64,000 bases of DNA, from assembly GCF_026683955.1 (NCBI RefSeq), contig NZ_CP113343.1:3100001-3164000 (forward strand). Direction: 5' to 3'. The translations under genes and the position numbers were made by a program. Each line of letters starts with the position of its first letter. Position 1 is the first letter of the stretch. Below are positions 45,223 through 54,654 of this stretch, one piece after another. The notes below the pieces were generated by a model that was not told the DNA's origin, did no database searches, and worked only from the letters and a program-made list of their open reading frames with translations. The DNA comes from Arthrobacter sp. MMS18-M83 (GTDB taxonomy: Bacteria; Actinomycetota; Actinomycetes; Actinomycetales; Micrococcaceae).

Positions 45223-45711
45223 GTGGAACCTCCCGACATACAAGTGCTGCCTCCTGGTGAAACATGTCGCGGTTCCGCGACCGACGTCGGCGCAGTCCTT
45301 GAGGCGGCAGACTCACGGCTGCCGCTCTATGCATCGGGTGTCCGCGAGTCTGGTCTGTCAGACCACGTTTTGTTTGAGGCCCGGACACGGGGGATGTTGC
45401 CTTGGTTCACTCGTTTGATGAAGGAATCGAAGGCAGGTATCTGGTTGATGGTTGCCGCGACGGTGGCAATCGCGGCACTGGACGGGCTGGTTGGGGTCGT
45501 CCCCATTTTTCGGCCGAGCGGTAAGTCGACCATGTTCGGACTGGTGTTCGCACTCGTATCCGCCGTGTTGTATGCCTTTCCTGCGCATATCGGCGGGGGC
45601 TCCTCAATCCAATCGGCGACGGGGCATGAGTTCAATTTGCGGAGAAGTTCCCGGTTAGGCGTCATTTATGGCGCCCGTAGGCCACACAACACATATGGCC
45701 AAGAATTCTGA
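45223..45711 (+). CDS. Doubtful open frame with two possible membrane segments
   Basis: The 573 bases between the winged-helix gene and the sigma gene contain one open frame whose middle (GIWLMVAATVAIAALDGLVGVV and TMFGLVFALVSAVLYAFPA) could form two membrane helices. The rest looks random, there is no ribosome site, and its end overlaps a possible upstream start of the sigma gene. I regard it as unproven. Confidence 0.2.
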   Translation: MEPPDIQVLPPGETCRGSATDVGAVLEAADSRLPLYASGVRESGLSDHVLFEARTRGMLPWFTRLMKESKAGIWLMVAATVAIAALDGLVGVVPIFRPSGKSTMFGLVFALVSAVLYAFPAHIGGGSSIQSATGHEFNLRRSSRLGVIYGARRPHNTYGQEF

Positions 45712-45727
45712 AGCTCTAGGGGAAGTC

Positions 45728-47284
45728 ATGGCAGGTAGGTTTCGGGCAGCTGCGGTCGCCAGTGACCGTGAGCTCATCGCGATGGTTCGCGCCGGGAACG
45801 CGGAAGCATATGAAGGGCTTTACACGAGGCATGTATCCATCGCCTCCTCTGTGGCACGGAGGAACGTCGATAACCCAGGTGACGCGGACGACGTCGTTGC
45901 GGAAGCATTCCAGGCCGTGCTTCAAAGTCTCAAATCCGGCGGTGGTCCCCGGGAGTTTTTCCGCGCGTATTTACTCTCCGCCGTCACCAGGCTCGCCCAT
46001 CACACCAACAGAAAGGCACGCCGAACCACCCCGGCAGACATAGAAGCGAACTTCGACCACGATGTGGTGGAGGAGGACCCGGTCATTCGCGCATTTGAGT
46101 CGCGGACCGTCACGCGCGCGTATCGCGCACTGCCTGAACGGTGGCAGTCGGTGCTTTGGTATCTGGACGTGGAAGGGATGAAGCCGGCAGCGGTCGCCCC
46201 GATCCTGGGGCTCTCTCCCAACGCCGTTTCCGCGCTCGGAGTACGGGCCCGTGAGGGATTGCGCCGCCAGTACCTGCAGTCCCATATCAATGACCCGGAG
46301 CGCAGGGGATGCGCGGAGTTCAGGTCCCAGCTGGGGGCCTATCTTCGTGGCGGCCTTTCCAAGAAGAAAGCCTCGGGTGTCCGCAGCCATTTGGATGGCT
46401 GCGCGGCGTGCACAGCTGTCCTGATTGAACTTGAGGACGTTCGCGGAACCATGCGGGCCGTGCTGTTGCCGTTGGTCACAGGCATCCCATTGGCGGCCTG
46501 GGGCGACGGGTCCAAGGAACTGGGGGAGGCCGGCATCCTGCAGGGAACCTCAACCGGGACCACCCTGGTCAATCCCGTCGTGATGACCGCCGCTGGTGCT
46601 CTTATGGCGACGATCATGTTTGGCGGGGTCAGTGACTCAGCCAATCTGACCACGCAGGGCCAGCTTGACGCGCTTGGTGGCGGGACCTCACGTAACGACG
46701 TTCCCCCTGGGCCGGTGTTGCCTACACCTGCGCCATCACGGCCCCAAACCGCGGTAACGCCGGCGGCTCAACCGCCCTCCACCCCCGTTACGCCCTCCGG
46801 GCCCTCGCCTTCCCTGCCTTTCGAAACTGCGCCGGACCCGGCCCCACAGCCCGCCCCAGCCGCGTCGTCGGCCACGGCTCCTCCGCCCGGGCCTGAACCG
46901 GGCATTGTCTCTGATTCGATCCAGGCCGCCGGCGTCCAGGGGAGTGCCTACGTCTCGGATGTTAACGGCGATCCCAGAACCCGGAGCATAGTCGTTGTTT
47001 TTTCCATCACAGGCGGTGCAGATCTCGGCACCGCAACCGCAGCCTTCTCGTTATCGAAACACGCCTCGATAGATCCAGCATCCGTAAACGCCCCTTCAGG
47101 ATGGACCTGCATCGTGAACGCAGCAGATTCCGGCGCACTCACATGCACTACCGACGTCCTCAAGGGCGGAACCGCAGAGTTCCAATTTACGGTCAACACC
47201 ACAAACAGGGGCCACGGTCACGTGCTTCAATACAGCCTCAACGGTCCAGCCATCGAAACCAACTCATACACGTATGGATTCTGA
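45728..47284 (+). CDS. ECF sigma factor fused to zinc anti-sigma, membrane and extracellular sensor domains
   Basis: 518 residues; ATG at 45728 follows AGGGGAAG. Region 2 lies at about 15-95 (NAEAYEGLYTRHVSIASSVA, DADDVVAEAFQAVL), region 4 at about 120-185 (YRALPERWQSVLWYLDVEGM, LGLSPNAVSALGVRAREGL). Next comes a zinc anti-sigma motif, RSHLDGCAACTAVLIEL (HxxxCxxC), at about 220, a hydrophobic stretch, and a membrane segment at about 284-304 (TLVNPVVMTAAGALMATIM). A long Pro-rich linker and a C-terminal beta-rich domain (SDSIQAAGVQGSAYVSDVNG...) lie outside. Such single-chain sigma/anti-sigma proteins are known in actinobacterial ECF groups; release probably needs proteolysis. The pilus locus downstream is a plausible target. 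Confidence 0.85.
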   Translation: MAGRFRAAAVASDRELIAMVRAGNAEAYEGLYTRHVSIASSVARRNVDNPGDADDVVAEAFQAVLQSLKSGGGPREFFRAYLLSAVTRLAHHTNRKARRTTPADIEANFDHDVVEEDPVIRAFESRTVTRAYRALPERWQSVLWYLDVEGMKPAAVAPILGLSPNAVSALGVRAREGLRRQYLQSHINDPERRGCAEFRSQLGAYLRGGLSKKKASGVRSHLDGCAACTAVLIELEDVRGTMRAVLLPLVTGIPLAAWGDGSKELGEAGILQGTSTGTTLVNPVVMTAAGALMATIMFGGVSDSANLTTQGQLDALGGGTSRNDVPPGPVLPTPAPSRPQTAVTPAAQPPSTPVTPSGPSPSLPFETAPDPAPQPAPAASSATAPPPGPEPGIVSDSIQAAGVQGSAYVSDVNGDPRTRSIVVVFSITGGADLGTATAAFSLSKHASIDPASVNAPSGWTCIVNAADSGALTCTTDVLKGGTAEFQFTVNTTNRGHGHVLQYSLNGPAIETNSYTYGF

Positions 47285-47465
47285 AATCAGTCCGCGTGCC
47301 AAGATTCCCGGCGGTTAAGCCCGAAGGGCGGCCGGATGTGCGGCCTTGAGACGTTTTTTAGTACCGGGAGGAGCTGCGCCGCTTCTCTTTGTGTCGTCGG
47401 AACGTACAGGAAAGTGACTGAGCCTCCTATTAGTGCCAGCCGGGGACCATTCGTGTCGCCTGGAG

Positions 47466-47747
47466 TTAGTCCTTGGGGGAGAAATGAAGGCAACGTTGTT
47501 CGCTCGCAAGGGATTCTTCTTCTGCGGAGTGGGGGGCGCCGTGCATCGCGCGGCTTGCTCTCTTGCTGGTGCGCTGGCGCCGGAAAGCCACCGCTACGAG
47601 CGGAGCGGTCAGCAACACAAAGACGACTCCGGTCACGGCGAGGGCACCTGACACGGTAATCAGCGCTGCCATGACCATGATATGGATGCCCTCGGTTTCA
47701 GAGATCGACGGGCTTAATGCCGAGGCGGCGATCGTGTTCAAGCTCAT
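47466..47747 (-). CDS. Small single-pass membrane protein
   Basis: 93 residues from ATG at 47747 with AGAGGA upstream. One hydrophobic segment (about 23-54, HIMVMAALITVSGALAVTGV then VFVLLTAPLVAVAF) is followed by a basic stretch (RRQRTSKRASRAM), which fits a type of small inner-membrane protein. I do not recognise a family. It lies between the sigma gene and the chimaeric VOC gene, and is convergent with the former. Confidence 0.45.
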   Translation of the reverse strand: MSLNTIAASALSPSISETEGIHIMVMAALITVSGALAVTGVVFVLLTAPLVAVAFRRQRTSKRASRAMHGAPHSAEEESLASEQRCLHFSPKD

Positions 47748-47798
47748 TGTTTTCCTCTCAAGCTGCCGGTCCGATCCGTGACCTGGCAGACAGGGCGC

Positions 47799-47827
47799 GG
47801 CGGCTGCGAGCCTGGTTCGCAGCCGCC
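47799..47827. terminator. Bidirectional hairpin after the chimaeric VOC gene
   Basis: GGCGGCTGCGA and TCGCAGCCGCC around a short loop; almost the same stem as at 39150. No long U-tract follows on either strand. Confidence 0.55.
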
Positions 47828-47837
47828 GTTTCCTGGG

Positions 47838-48777
47838 TCAGACGCCGAGGCACTCACTGACCTGCAGCGTTCCGCCGCGGGCTATGAAGGGGTGTTCGGC
47901 GAGCAAGGCGCGGACGGCGTCGAGGGACTCGGCCTGGATGATCGAGTAGCCGGCGATCTCGACGGCGGGAGCGGGCTCGCCCGACGCCAGCTGGGCGACG
48001 AAGTTCACCGGCGCGCCGGGGTCGGTGACCGCGCCGCCGGTGGAGGATGGCCATGCGGCCGAAGGGGCTGTCCGTGGGCGGGAAGAGGGTGGCCGCGCCG
48101 AGCGCGGCGGCAGCCTCCAGGGTCGCGTCCGGGTCCTGGACCTGGAACCATGTCAGCCAGTAGCTCGGAACACCGTCCGGGAGGTTGGTGTCGTGGGAGA
48201 TTCCGCCCACGGTCTGGCCGTCCTTGGGACGTTCGAAGGTGGAGTAGACAAACTCCGAGCCGTCTCCGATGTCCGTGTAGCTGAAGCCGAAGACGCTGGC
48301 GTAGAACTCGCGTGCGGGCTGGTAGCCGCGGGTGTGAAGCTCATTCCAGCACACGGCCCCGGGTTCGTTGTAGCGGCCGATACCGTGGTGGCCGGTCGAC
48401 TGCCAGATGCCGAAGGCGGCCCCTGCCGTGTCGAAGGCCACGCTCATGCGGCCCTGGTCCATGACGTCGAACGGCGGCATCATGAGCTGCCCGCCGGCAT
48501 CGGTGATCTTCGCTGCGGTGGCGTCGGCGTCGTCGACGGCGAGATAGGTGCTCCACACCGAGGGCAGGGGGCCGGCGTTCTCGGGTTTGGGGCCGATGCC
48601 GGCCACGGGCGAACCGCCCAGGAAGGCCATGTGGTAGCCGCCCGCTTCCGGGCCGGCATCCTGGATATCCCAGCCGAACAACCGGGAGTAGAAGTCTGCG
48701 GCGGCCTTGACGTCATCCACCTGGGCGTCCACCCAGTTCGGGGTTCCCTCGGGCCAGCTTTCGTTGCGAACAGGCAT
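47838..48777 (-). pseudogene. Two-domain VOC protein fused out of frame to the end of a YciI-like protein
   Basis: From 48777 the frame encodes MPVRNESWPEGTPNWVDAQV and a full pair of VOC modules very like the gene at 43171, up to FPPTDSPFGRMAIL. There the frame changes (about 48045) and the new frame reads VNFVAQLASGEPAPAVEIAG, then YSIIQAESLDAVRALLAEHP and GGTLQVSECLGV to TGA at 47838, which is the end of a YciI/DGPF-type protein. The last 15 or so residues of the VOC domain are missing. A deletion that joined two neighbouring genes explains this best; a simple base error would not. Confidence 0.7.
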
Positions 48778-48908
48778 GATGCTCCTTTGAGTATGCGGCG
48801 TGGTGCGGCTGGTTTGCTTGGCATACTCAAAGTGGTGCCTATTCGCTGTTTGTGCTGCGAAAAGGGCGCCGCAATTTCACGGCGCCGGCTCCCGATGCGC
48901 GTGTCGGG

Positions 48909-49868
48909 TCACCGGTTTCGCCGGCGGTTCCGGAGGGCGGCGGCCAGGCAGAACGCAAGCAGGCCGCCGATGAAGTAGAGGGCCCAGAACGGGAATCCGA
49001 TGTTGGTTTGTCGTCCTGCCAGGGTTTTCTGTTCGGGGGCGTCTTTGGGGATGTCTGCGATCCGGGAGGCGTGGACGAGGAGCCGGTGCGAGTTCACGCC
49101 GATGGGGGTGCACGTGATCAGGGTGATTTGATCCTCACCCGCGGTGATTTTCAGGGAAGAGATGTCATCCGGTTTGACCACCTCGATCTTGTTCACTTTG
49201 TAGAGGAAGGTGTGGTCCATGACTTCGGTGGAGAAGATGTCGCCCGTTTTCGCTTGATGGAGGGGGTTGAAGAGTTCGGCGTTGGGGATTCCCGAATGTG
49301 ATGTCAGGACGCTGTGTGTACCGGGGCCCCCTACGGGAAGGGAGGATCCGTAGAGATGGCCGACTCCCTTGGCTAGGACGTCGTCGCTGGTTCCGTGGAA
49401 GATGGGCAGGTCGATGTTCAGCGAGGGGTATCGGAACCGCCCGATCACGTCATCGTTGGCCACGTTTAACTGGCCCTGGTAGTCCCGCAGTTGCCCTTCC
49501 ACGGCCGGGGTGGGGGCTTGTGCGGAGTAGGGGTCACGCAGCTGTCCCGGGGGGATGCGGGAGTTGTATTCGCGTGCGCGGTCCAGCACTTTCGTCCGGG
49601 CCGAAGGTTCGAGTTGCTCGACTTCCTGGGAGTAGCCGGAAAGCTGGCTGTTGTGGGATATCGAGCTGAACCAGTCCGCTGCTTGTGGGTAGAGGATCAG
49701 GCCAAGCCCGATGGCCGCGATCACCATCATTGCCGCGAACCTCCGGTCAGCAAGCCCGGATCGGATGCCGTGGCGTCCAGCCGCCGGTCTCCTGGCTCTG
49801 CGGCGACCATTGGGGTCTTTCGGGCCGGGTTCGGAACCCTCCATGAATTCTTCGAGGGTTTGAGTCAT
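48909..49868 (-). CDS. srtC: Class C (pilin) sortase
   Basis: 319 residues; ATG at 49868 with AAGAGG upstream. A membrane segment at about 44-62 and a second near 290-312 flank the catalytic domain, as in pilus sortases. The catalytic triad is visible: His191 in LTSHSGIP, Cys253 in TLITCTPIG and Arg262 in NSHRLLVHA. It links pilin subunits through a pilin-motif lysine and finally to the wall. It follows the major pilin gene, with a strong hairpin in between. Confidence 0.92.
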   Translation of the reverse strand: MTQTLEEFMEGSEPGPKDPNGRRRARRPAAGRHGIRSGLADRRFAAMMVIAAIGLGLILYPQAADWFSSISHNSQLSGYSQEVEQLEPSARTKVLDRAREYNSRIPPGQLRDPYSAQAPTPAVEGQLRDYQGQLNVANDDVIGRFRYPSLNIDLPIFHGTSDDVLAKGVGHLYGSSLPVGGPGTHSVLTSHSGIPNAELFNPLHQAKTGDIFSTEVMDHTFLYKVNKIEVVKPDDISSLKITAGEDQITLITCTPIGVNSHRLLVHASRIADIPKDAPEQKTLAGRQTNIGFPFWALYFIGGLLAFCLAAALRNRRRNR

Positions 49869-49896
49869 TGGAGCCTCTTGCTTTGATGGACGGGAG

Positions 49897-49937
49897 AGGT
49901 GTGGGGCATCCACCAGGTTGGCGGATGCCCCACACCT
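49897..49937 (-). terminator. Hairpin between the major pilin and sortase genes
   Basis: Perfect 15-bp stem AGGTGTGGGGCATCC / GGATGCCCCACACCT. On the minus strand it is followed by CTCCCG, not by T residues, so it is more likely a partial terminator or RNA-stability element that lets the pilin be made in excess of the sortase. Confidence 0.6.
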
Positions 49938-49966
49938 TGCATCACAGGACGTAGGTCACCGAGGAA

Positions 49967-51436
49967 TTACTTTGCCTCGTTGCGCTTCCGACGGCCAGTG
50001 ACCATGAAGAGACCAGCACCGGCTAGCACAAGAATCCCGCCGGCTGTCAGGGCCCAGGTTCCCACACCACCGGTGAGGGGCAACTGGAATCCGGCGTTGT
50101 GCAGGACGTTGTTGATCGTCACTGTGACGACCGTCGGGTCCGAGCTGGTGACCGTGGTCTGGACCGGCTGGGCGAGCAGTTCGTAACCGGCCGGAGCCTT
50201 GGTCTCTACCAGCCAGTACGACTGGTAGCCGGGCTGGCCCGGGCTTACCGCAACCCCGTTGGCCCAGTTGGAGTAGCGCAGTCCGGAGATCACCAGGTTG
50301 CCGCTGGCATCGGTGGTCCAGGAGCTGACACCGGCGATGGTGATCGCGTTGGTGCCGGCAAGGGCATCAGCCTGGGTCGGGTACACCGAGAACACGGCGC
50401 CGGCCAGGGCAGCCGAGGTCTTGGAGTCCTGCTTGTGAAGGACAATGTCGCCCCACTTGGTAACCACCGGCGGAGTGACGACCGGACCGCCGGGCTGGCC
50501 CGGAGCGATCGTGAAGCTGGCCGCGTTCGGGTACACGAGGGCAGTGTTCGAGATCTGGCCGACCGTGTTCACGGTGGTGTTCACAGTCACGACGACTTTG
50601 GCCGTGGGGTTGGCGGCAAGGATGGCCCGGCCACTGGCGGTGAAGTCGACCGTGAGGGTGTTCGTGGCGGCGTTGAACGCGATGGTGTAGTCCGTGTTCA
50701 ACGTCAGTGTGGCGCCGTTAGAGAGCGCTACCGACGAGTTCGTGTACGTCAGTTTCGGGTCGAGCTGATCCACGATCCGGTAGCCATCAATCGGGTTGAC
50801 ATTGGGAATGTCGCCGGTGATGGTCCACTGCACGTTGTCGCCGAGCTTGATGGCCGGGGCGTCCGTGACGGTCTTCGTGGCGCCGGTCACCGCGTTCTTG
50901 GGGTAGACGTTGACGTTGTACATCCAGTTGTTCTCGTTCACGGGGTCCGTCATGGGAAGCGTGACCAGGAACGGAGCCGCAGGAGTGACCCCGGCCGGGT
51001 AGCCGGTCTCCGTTACCAGGTACAGGCCCAGAGGAAGGTTCGCCAGGGTGGCTGTACCGGTCGCGTCGGTCGTGACCGCGGTGCCCGGGGTGGCCGCCTG
51101 CGCTGCGGCCTGGGCCGGTGTCAGGGCTGCTGCGGCAGTCCAGCCCGCGTTGGTCGTCAGGTCAATGTTGTTGACCTTCTGAACCGTGAACGTGACCCCA
51201 GCCATGGGGGTCAGGCCCGCTAGCTGGGCCGCAGTCAGTGCCGTTCCGTTGTTCGGCAAGTTGGTCGGCGTGGCCGGCTGCTGGTACTTGTGGATGGTCA
51301 GCGTAGCCGTCTTGGACGGATCGATATTCGCAATGTTCGCCGCGTGCGCGCCCCCTGCCCCGAGGGCAAGCATTGCTGCTGAGGCAATTGCGGCTAGCGA
51401 AGCAACTATTCTGCGCCTCACCTTCGATGATTTCAT
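49967..51436 (-). CDS. Major pilin subunit, SpaA/FimA type, LPLTG-anchored
   Basis: 489 residues. A signal peptide ends at AHA (about 32). The pilin motif is in YNVNVYPKNAV (Lys180), the lysine used for cross-linking. The E-box is in VETKAPAGYELL (Glu411), which makes an internal isopeptide bond. The sorting signal is LPLTG at 452-456, followed by a membrane helix and RRKRNEAK. Cna-B-type domains and a beta-rich centre fill the rest. The start overlaps the stop of the upstream gene by four bases (ATGA), so translation is coupled. Confidence 0.92.
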   Translation of the reverse strand: MKSSKVRRRIVASLAAIASAAMLALGAGGAHAANIANIDPSKTATLTIHKYQQPATPTNLPNNGTALTAAQLAGLTPMAGVTFTVQKVNNIDLTTNAGWTAAAALTPAQAAAQAATPGTAVTTDATGTATLANLPLGLYLVTETGYPAGVTPAAPFLVTLPMTDPVNENNWMYNVNVYPKNAVTGATKTVTDAPAIKLGDNVQWTITGDIPNVNPIDGYRIVDQLDPKLTYTNSSVALSNGATLTLNTDYTIAFNAATNTLTVDFTASGRAILAANPTAKVVVTVNTTVNTVGQISNTALVYPNAASFTIAPGQPGGPVVTPPVVTKWGDIVLHKQDSKTSAALAGAVFSVYPTQADALAGTNAITIAGVSSWTTDASGNLVISGLRYSNWANGVAVSPGQPGYQSYWLVETKAPAGYELLAQPVQTTVTSSDPTVVTVTINNVLHNAGFQLPLTGGVGTWALTAGGILVLAGAGLFMVTGRRKRNEAK

Positions 51437-54360
51437 CGTTTTCCTTTCTTGTTGTCCCCAGGGAGATGCACGGAGCTGCGCTCAGCAATCTGGGTATGTG
51501 GGGTTTTGTCCGCTCGCCTGGCCATGATGAGGGCGAGCGAAGTCATGAGGAGGAGGATCCCGAGAAGGGCACCTCCGAAGAGGCCGGCATTGCCCGGTCC
51601 GCCGGCGGCTGGAAGCTTCACTGCCGCCACGTCCAGGACGGTGATGGTCGAACCGTTCACTGTTACAGAGGTGCCGGCCGTGGTTGTATCCAGAGTGATG
51701 CTGCCGTTAGCAGACACAGTGAACTTCACGGGAGTAGCCAGGAGCGAGTAGCCGTTCGGGGCCTTGGTTTCGAGCAGCCAGTACGTCCCTGGAAGCAAGT
51801 TCCTGACCTCGACCAGTCCGGGGGACCCGGACACGGCGCTGCTCACCCCGACCACCGTGGAGCCCATTTGCCCGGCGGCATCATTATGGATCTCAAAGGT
51901 CGAGCCGGTCAGGGGAACGGTGGAACCCTGGGTCGGGCCGGGCCCAGATTTTTGCACGAACAGGTGGCCCGTGGTGGGGTTCGTGGTGAAACACGCAGGG
52001 TCAAGCGGGGCTGCGCTGCCGGTCACGCATCGTGCCGGCGGGATGACCCCGTTGCCGGTTGCCCCGTTCTTCAGGGTGACGAGCCACGCATTCGTATTGA
52101 CGGTCACCGAGTAGGTCAACACCGCGGTGCCGTTGCCCGGGAGGGTGAACGAGGGTGTCACCAGCTTGTTGCCGGCGCCGGGGTCCGGAACTGCGACGGG
52201 TGTGCCCCCGTTGATGGTGAGCTTCGCCGAACCGGCTGTGAAGGTGGCGTTGTTCAGTACCTGGCTCAAGTCATCGGTGAGGATGACACCGGTGATGGGA
52301 TTGACGGTGGAATTGGTGGCGGTCACCGTGTAGGTGATCACCCTGCTCGCAGCCGGGTCGCCGGGGTTGATGTACGTTCCCGAGGCCGGAGAGGCGGTCT
52401 TGCCCAGCGTCCACGAGCCCACCGGGTTGACGGTGCAGGTGGTACTGCCGGCCGGGCAGGACGTCGGGGGAGTGGTGGTTGTCGAGGGCGTCAGGTAGTT
52501 CTCGACCGAGGCATTACCTGGAGCGCCGGGGTTGTTGACCTTCACCTGGTAGGTCACCACGCTCTTCGCGCCCGCGGCCACCGTGCCGGTAATGCCCAGA
52601 GTTGGCGGTGCCGCCCCCGAGTTGTTGGCCACGACCAGGGCAGTCCCGCTCGTGGTGGTCGTGCTGATGGAGTTGGCCACGAAGGTCGTGTCGTCGAGCA
52701 CGTTCCCGAGCCAGTCGGTGTAACTGACGGCTGCCGGGGCGGTACCGGTTGTGTTGTCGAAGGTCAGTGTGTAGGTGAGTACCTGTCCGGGTTGGACCAT
52801 GGTCCCGGCCGCGGGGTTCACGCTCTTCGAAGCCACCAAGTTGGGCAGGAGGGCTGTGTTGACGAAGCGGCAGGTGACCTCGGTCGAGACAGTGCTCGAT
52901 GAAGTCGGGATGCTCGTGCTGTTGACGTTGAATGAGGTCCCGGTGCCGCTCAGGAATGGTGCGGCGGTGAGGTCCGGGGTGTTCCAGCATTTCCAGGTGG
53001 TGGTGTATCCGCCGGTTGACGTGGTCTGGGATTCGGAGAACGTGTAGTACACCCCGCTGGCCTGGGCGAGGACGGCGGCCGGGCCCACTTGTTGGCTCTG
53101 GACACCCGAGGCGCTGCCGGTGGTGGTGGTGCTTCCCAGGACGGCTCCGTTGCCGGCTGTGTCGCCACGTTTGATGGAGAGGTTGAACTGGTCGCTGGCG
53201 CTGACTCGGCCGCCGACGATTTCCTTCTGCAGCTTCACGTGGGGCGGTGCCGGCTGGCATGAGGCCAAATCTTCACCGTTGGGATAAGCCAGTGCTGTTC
53301 TGGTCCCTAAGGGCTGGAAGGTGTTGGGGTCGTAGACAGTGACGTTGGTGCTCGTGCCGAGGTTGTGCGACTCGATGATGAGCGCGCCGTTGGAATCGAA
53401 GGCGATGCCGTCGTAACCGGGATCGTTGGTCGAATTGCCGATCAGGATGCTGCCCGTGGCATTGGCCACCGTTCCACCCGGGGTGGCGCCCACCCCGGTG
53501 ATGGTGAAGATATTGACCCTTCCCGGGTACGCCGTCTGTGCGTTGTCGACCTGGGAAACGATGGCGTAAAGATTTCCCTGGCTGTCAAAGGCAAAGTCGC
53601 CGTTAAGGGTGGCGGGTACCGGGTCCCAGCTGTTCGTTGTGGAGTTGAAGTTGTATCCCAGGTAGGCAGAGGAGGAAAGCTGAAGCCCGTTGACCACCAA
53701 GGTAACGGCCCCGGTTGCCGGATCGTAGCGCCAGATGTACAGGTTGACGGTCCAGCTTGGCGGGTTGCTTCCGGCGACCGGGATGTCCTTGTAGCCGCCG
53801 AAGTAGTATGCGCCGTCGACGGGGTTGACCGCGCCGGCTACGGTGCCGCCACCGATCGAAGTATTGACATTTGTGATAAGAACCGGGGCGGGATTGGTTG
53901 CGGTGGGATTGTAGGAGTAGAGGTTGACAGATCCCGAGAGACGATCGACGTAGTACAGAATTCCCGTCTGGGGGCTGACGCCGAGCGCGTTTGCATTGGT
54001 GAGGGGAGTGCTGGTGTTGGCCATCTGGTAGTCGTACACAGGGTTGTTGGTGGTGGGATCCACGTGCGATCGGTAGATCCCCCCGGACTGACCGATGGCG
54101 TAGAAGACGTTGGGCGCGCACACCTGGGAAACCGTCAACGCCATTGGCAGCAAGGCCGTGCCGGCGTTCGCCGGGACAGACTGCCCGGCCGGAACCTGTG
54201 GGGACCCCGCGGCGTTCGCAGCCGCGGGCATCGCCAAGAGCTGAACTAGAAGGACCAGAACAGTGGTAAGGCCCAGGATCAGCCGTGACAGGGAGCGGTG
54301 CGTCTTCGGGAGTAGCCCAGCGGGGTCCTTGAAGACACAGGAGAAAGTCTTGACGGTCAT
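51433..54360 (-). CDS. Large surface/pilus tip protein with DUF11 repeats and LPAAG sorting signal
   Basis: 975 residues from ATG at 54360. A long signal peptide (LGLTTVLVLLVQLLAMPAAANA) precedes a propeller-like N-terminal region (NVFYAIGQSGGIYRS, TGILYYVDRLSGSVNLYSY, YYFGGYKDIP). Then come a prealbumin-like region, two DUF11 modules (LTYTLTFDNTTGTAPAAVSY; VITYTVTATNSTVNPITGV), a SpaA module (TYWLLETKAPNGYSLLATP, E-box), and the sorting signal KLPAAGG with a membrane helix and RRADKTPH. LPAAG instead of LPxTG is unusual. It is probably the adhesive tip or minor pilin and is the first gene of the pilus operon. Confidence 0.88.
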   Translation of the reverse strand: MTVKTFSCVFKDPAGLLPKTHRSLSRLILGLTTVLVLLVQLLAMPAAANAAGSPQVPAGQSVPANAGTALLPMALTVSQVCAPNVFYAIGQSGGIYRSHVDPTTNNPVYDYQMANTSTPLTNANALGVSPQTGILYYVDRLSGSVNLYSYNPTATNPAPVLITNVNTSIGGGTVAGAVNPVDGAYYFGGYKDIPVAGSNPPSWTVNLYIWRYDPATGAVTLVVNGLQLSSSAYLGYNFNSTTNSWDPVPATLNGDFAFDSQGNLYAIVSQVDNAQTAYPGRVNIFTITGVGATPGGTVANATGSILIGNSTNDPGYDGIAFDSNGALIIESHNLGTSTNVTVYDPNTFQPLGTRTALAYPNGEDLASCQPAPPHVKLQKEIVGGRVSASDQFNLSIKRGDTAGNGAVLGSTTTTGSASGVQSQQVGPAAVLAQASGVYYTFSESQTTSTGGYTTTWKCWNTPDLTAAPFLSGTGTSFNVNSTSIPTSSSTVSTEVTCRFVNTALLPNLVASKSVNPAAGTMVQPGQVLTYTLTFDNTTGTAPAAVSYTDWLGNVLDDTTFVANSISTTTTSGTALVVANNSGAAPPTLGITGTVAAGAKSVVTYQVKVNNPGAPGNASVENYLTPSTTTTPPTSCPAGSTTCTVNPVGSWTLGKTASPASGTYINPGDPAASRVITYTVTATNSTVNPITGVILTDDLSQVLNNATFTAGSAKLTINGGTPVAVPDPGAGNKLVTPSFTLPGNGTAVLTYSVTVNTNAWLVTLKNGATGNGVIPPARCVTGSAAPLDPACFTTNPTTGHLFVQKSGPGPTQGSTVPLTGSTFEIHNDAAGQMGSTVVGVSSAVSGSPGLVEVRNLLPGTYWLLETKAPNGYSLLATPVKFTVSANGSITLDTTTAGTSVTVNGSTITVLDVAAVKLPAAGGPGNAGLFGGALLGILLLMTSLALIMARRADKTPHTQIAERSSVHLPGDNKKGKR

Positions 54361-54654
54361 CAGGAACCGCCCCTGATCCCAGGCCTTGCTGTGGTGAATT
54401 TGTTCAATTTCACCGAACACCTCACTAGTAGTAACGACCAGGCCCACGCCCGGAACTTTGCGTCTGACTGGTTAGTAGTCGCACCCGACCGAACGTGACG
54501 ACGATCTGGTAGGAAACTCTCAACTTTTTCCCAGGGCACCTGAGGATGGTCATGTAAAATTCGCAAAACGGCGCGGCAGAGCCGAGTCACTCCTCCGCCA
54601 ACAGGCGTGAACCGGCTACACCGTCCTGCGGAACCTGATCGGGCAGAGGGCTAT
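54361..54654. other. Upstream region of the pilus operon
   Basis: 294 bases without a gene. TAGTAGT occurs twice as a near-direct repeat (54425-54481) and there is an A/T-rich stretch close to the operon start. No promoter could be assigned with confidence. Confidence 0.4.

Noticed and set aside
47287..47465. Possible fourth small-RNA element, because of a GGCGGCCGG.. hairpin and a T-run after the sigma gene
   Set aside because: The conserved opening block and the CTGAGAC loop hairpin are missing.
54420..54485. TAGTAGT repeats before the pilus operon as an operator
   Set aside because: The two copies are short, imperfect and not seen elsewhere; chance is enough.
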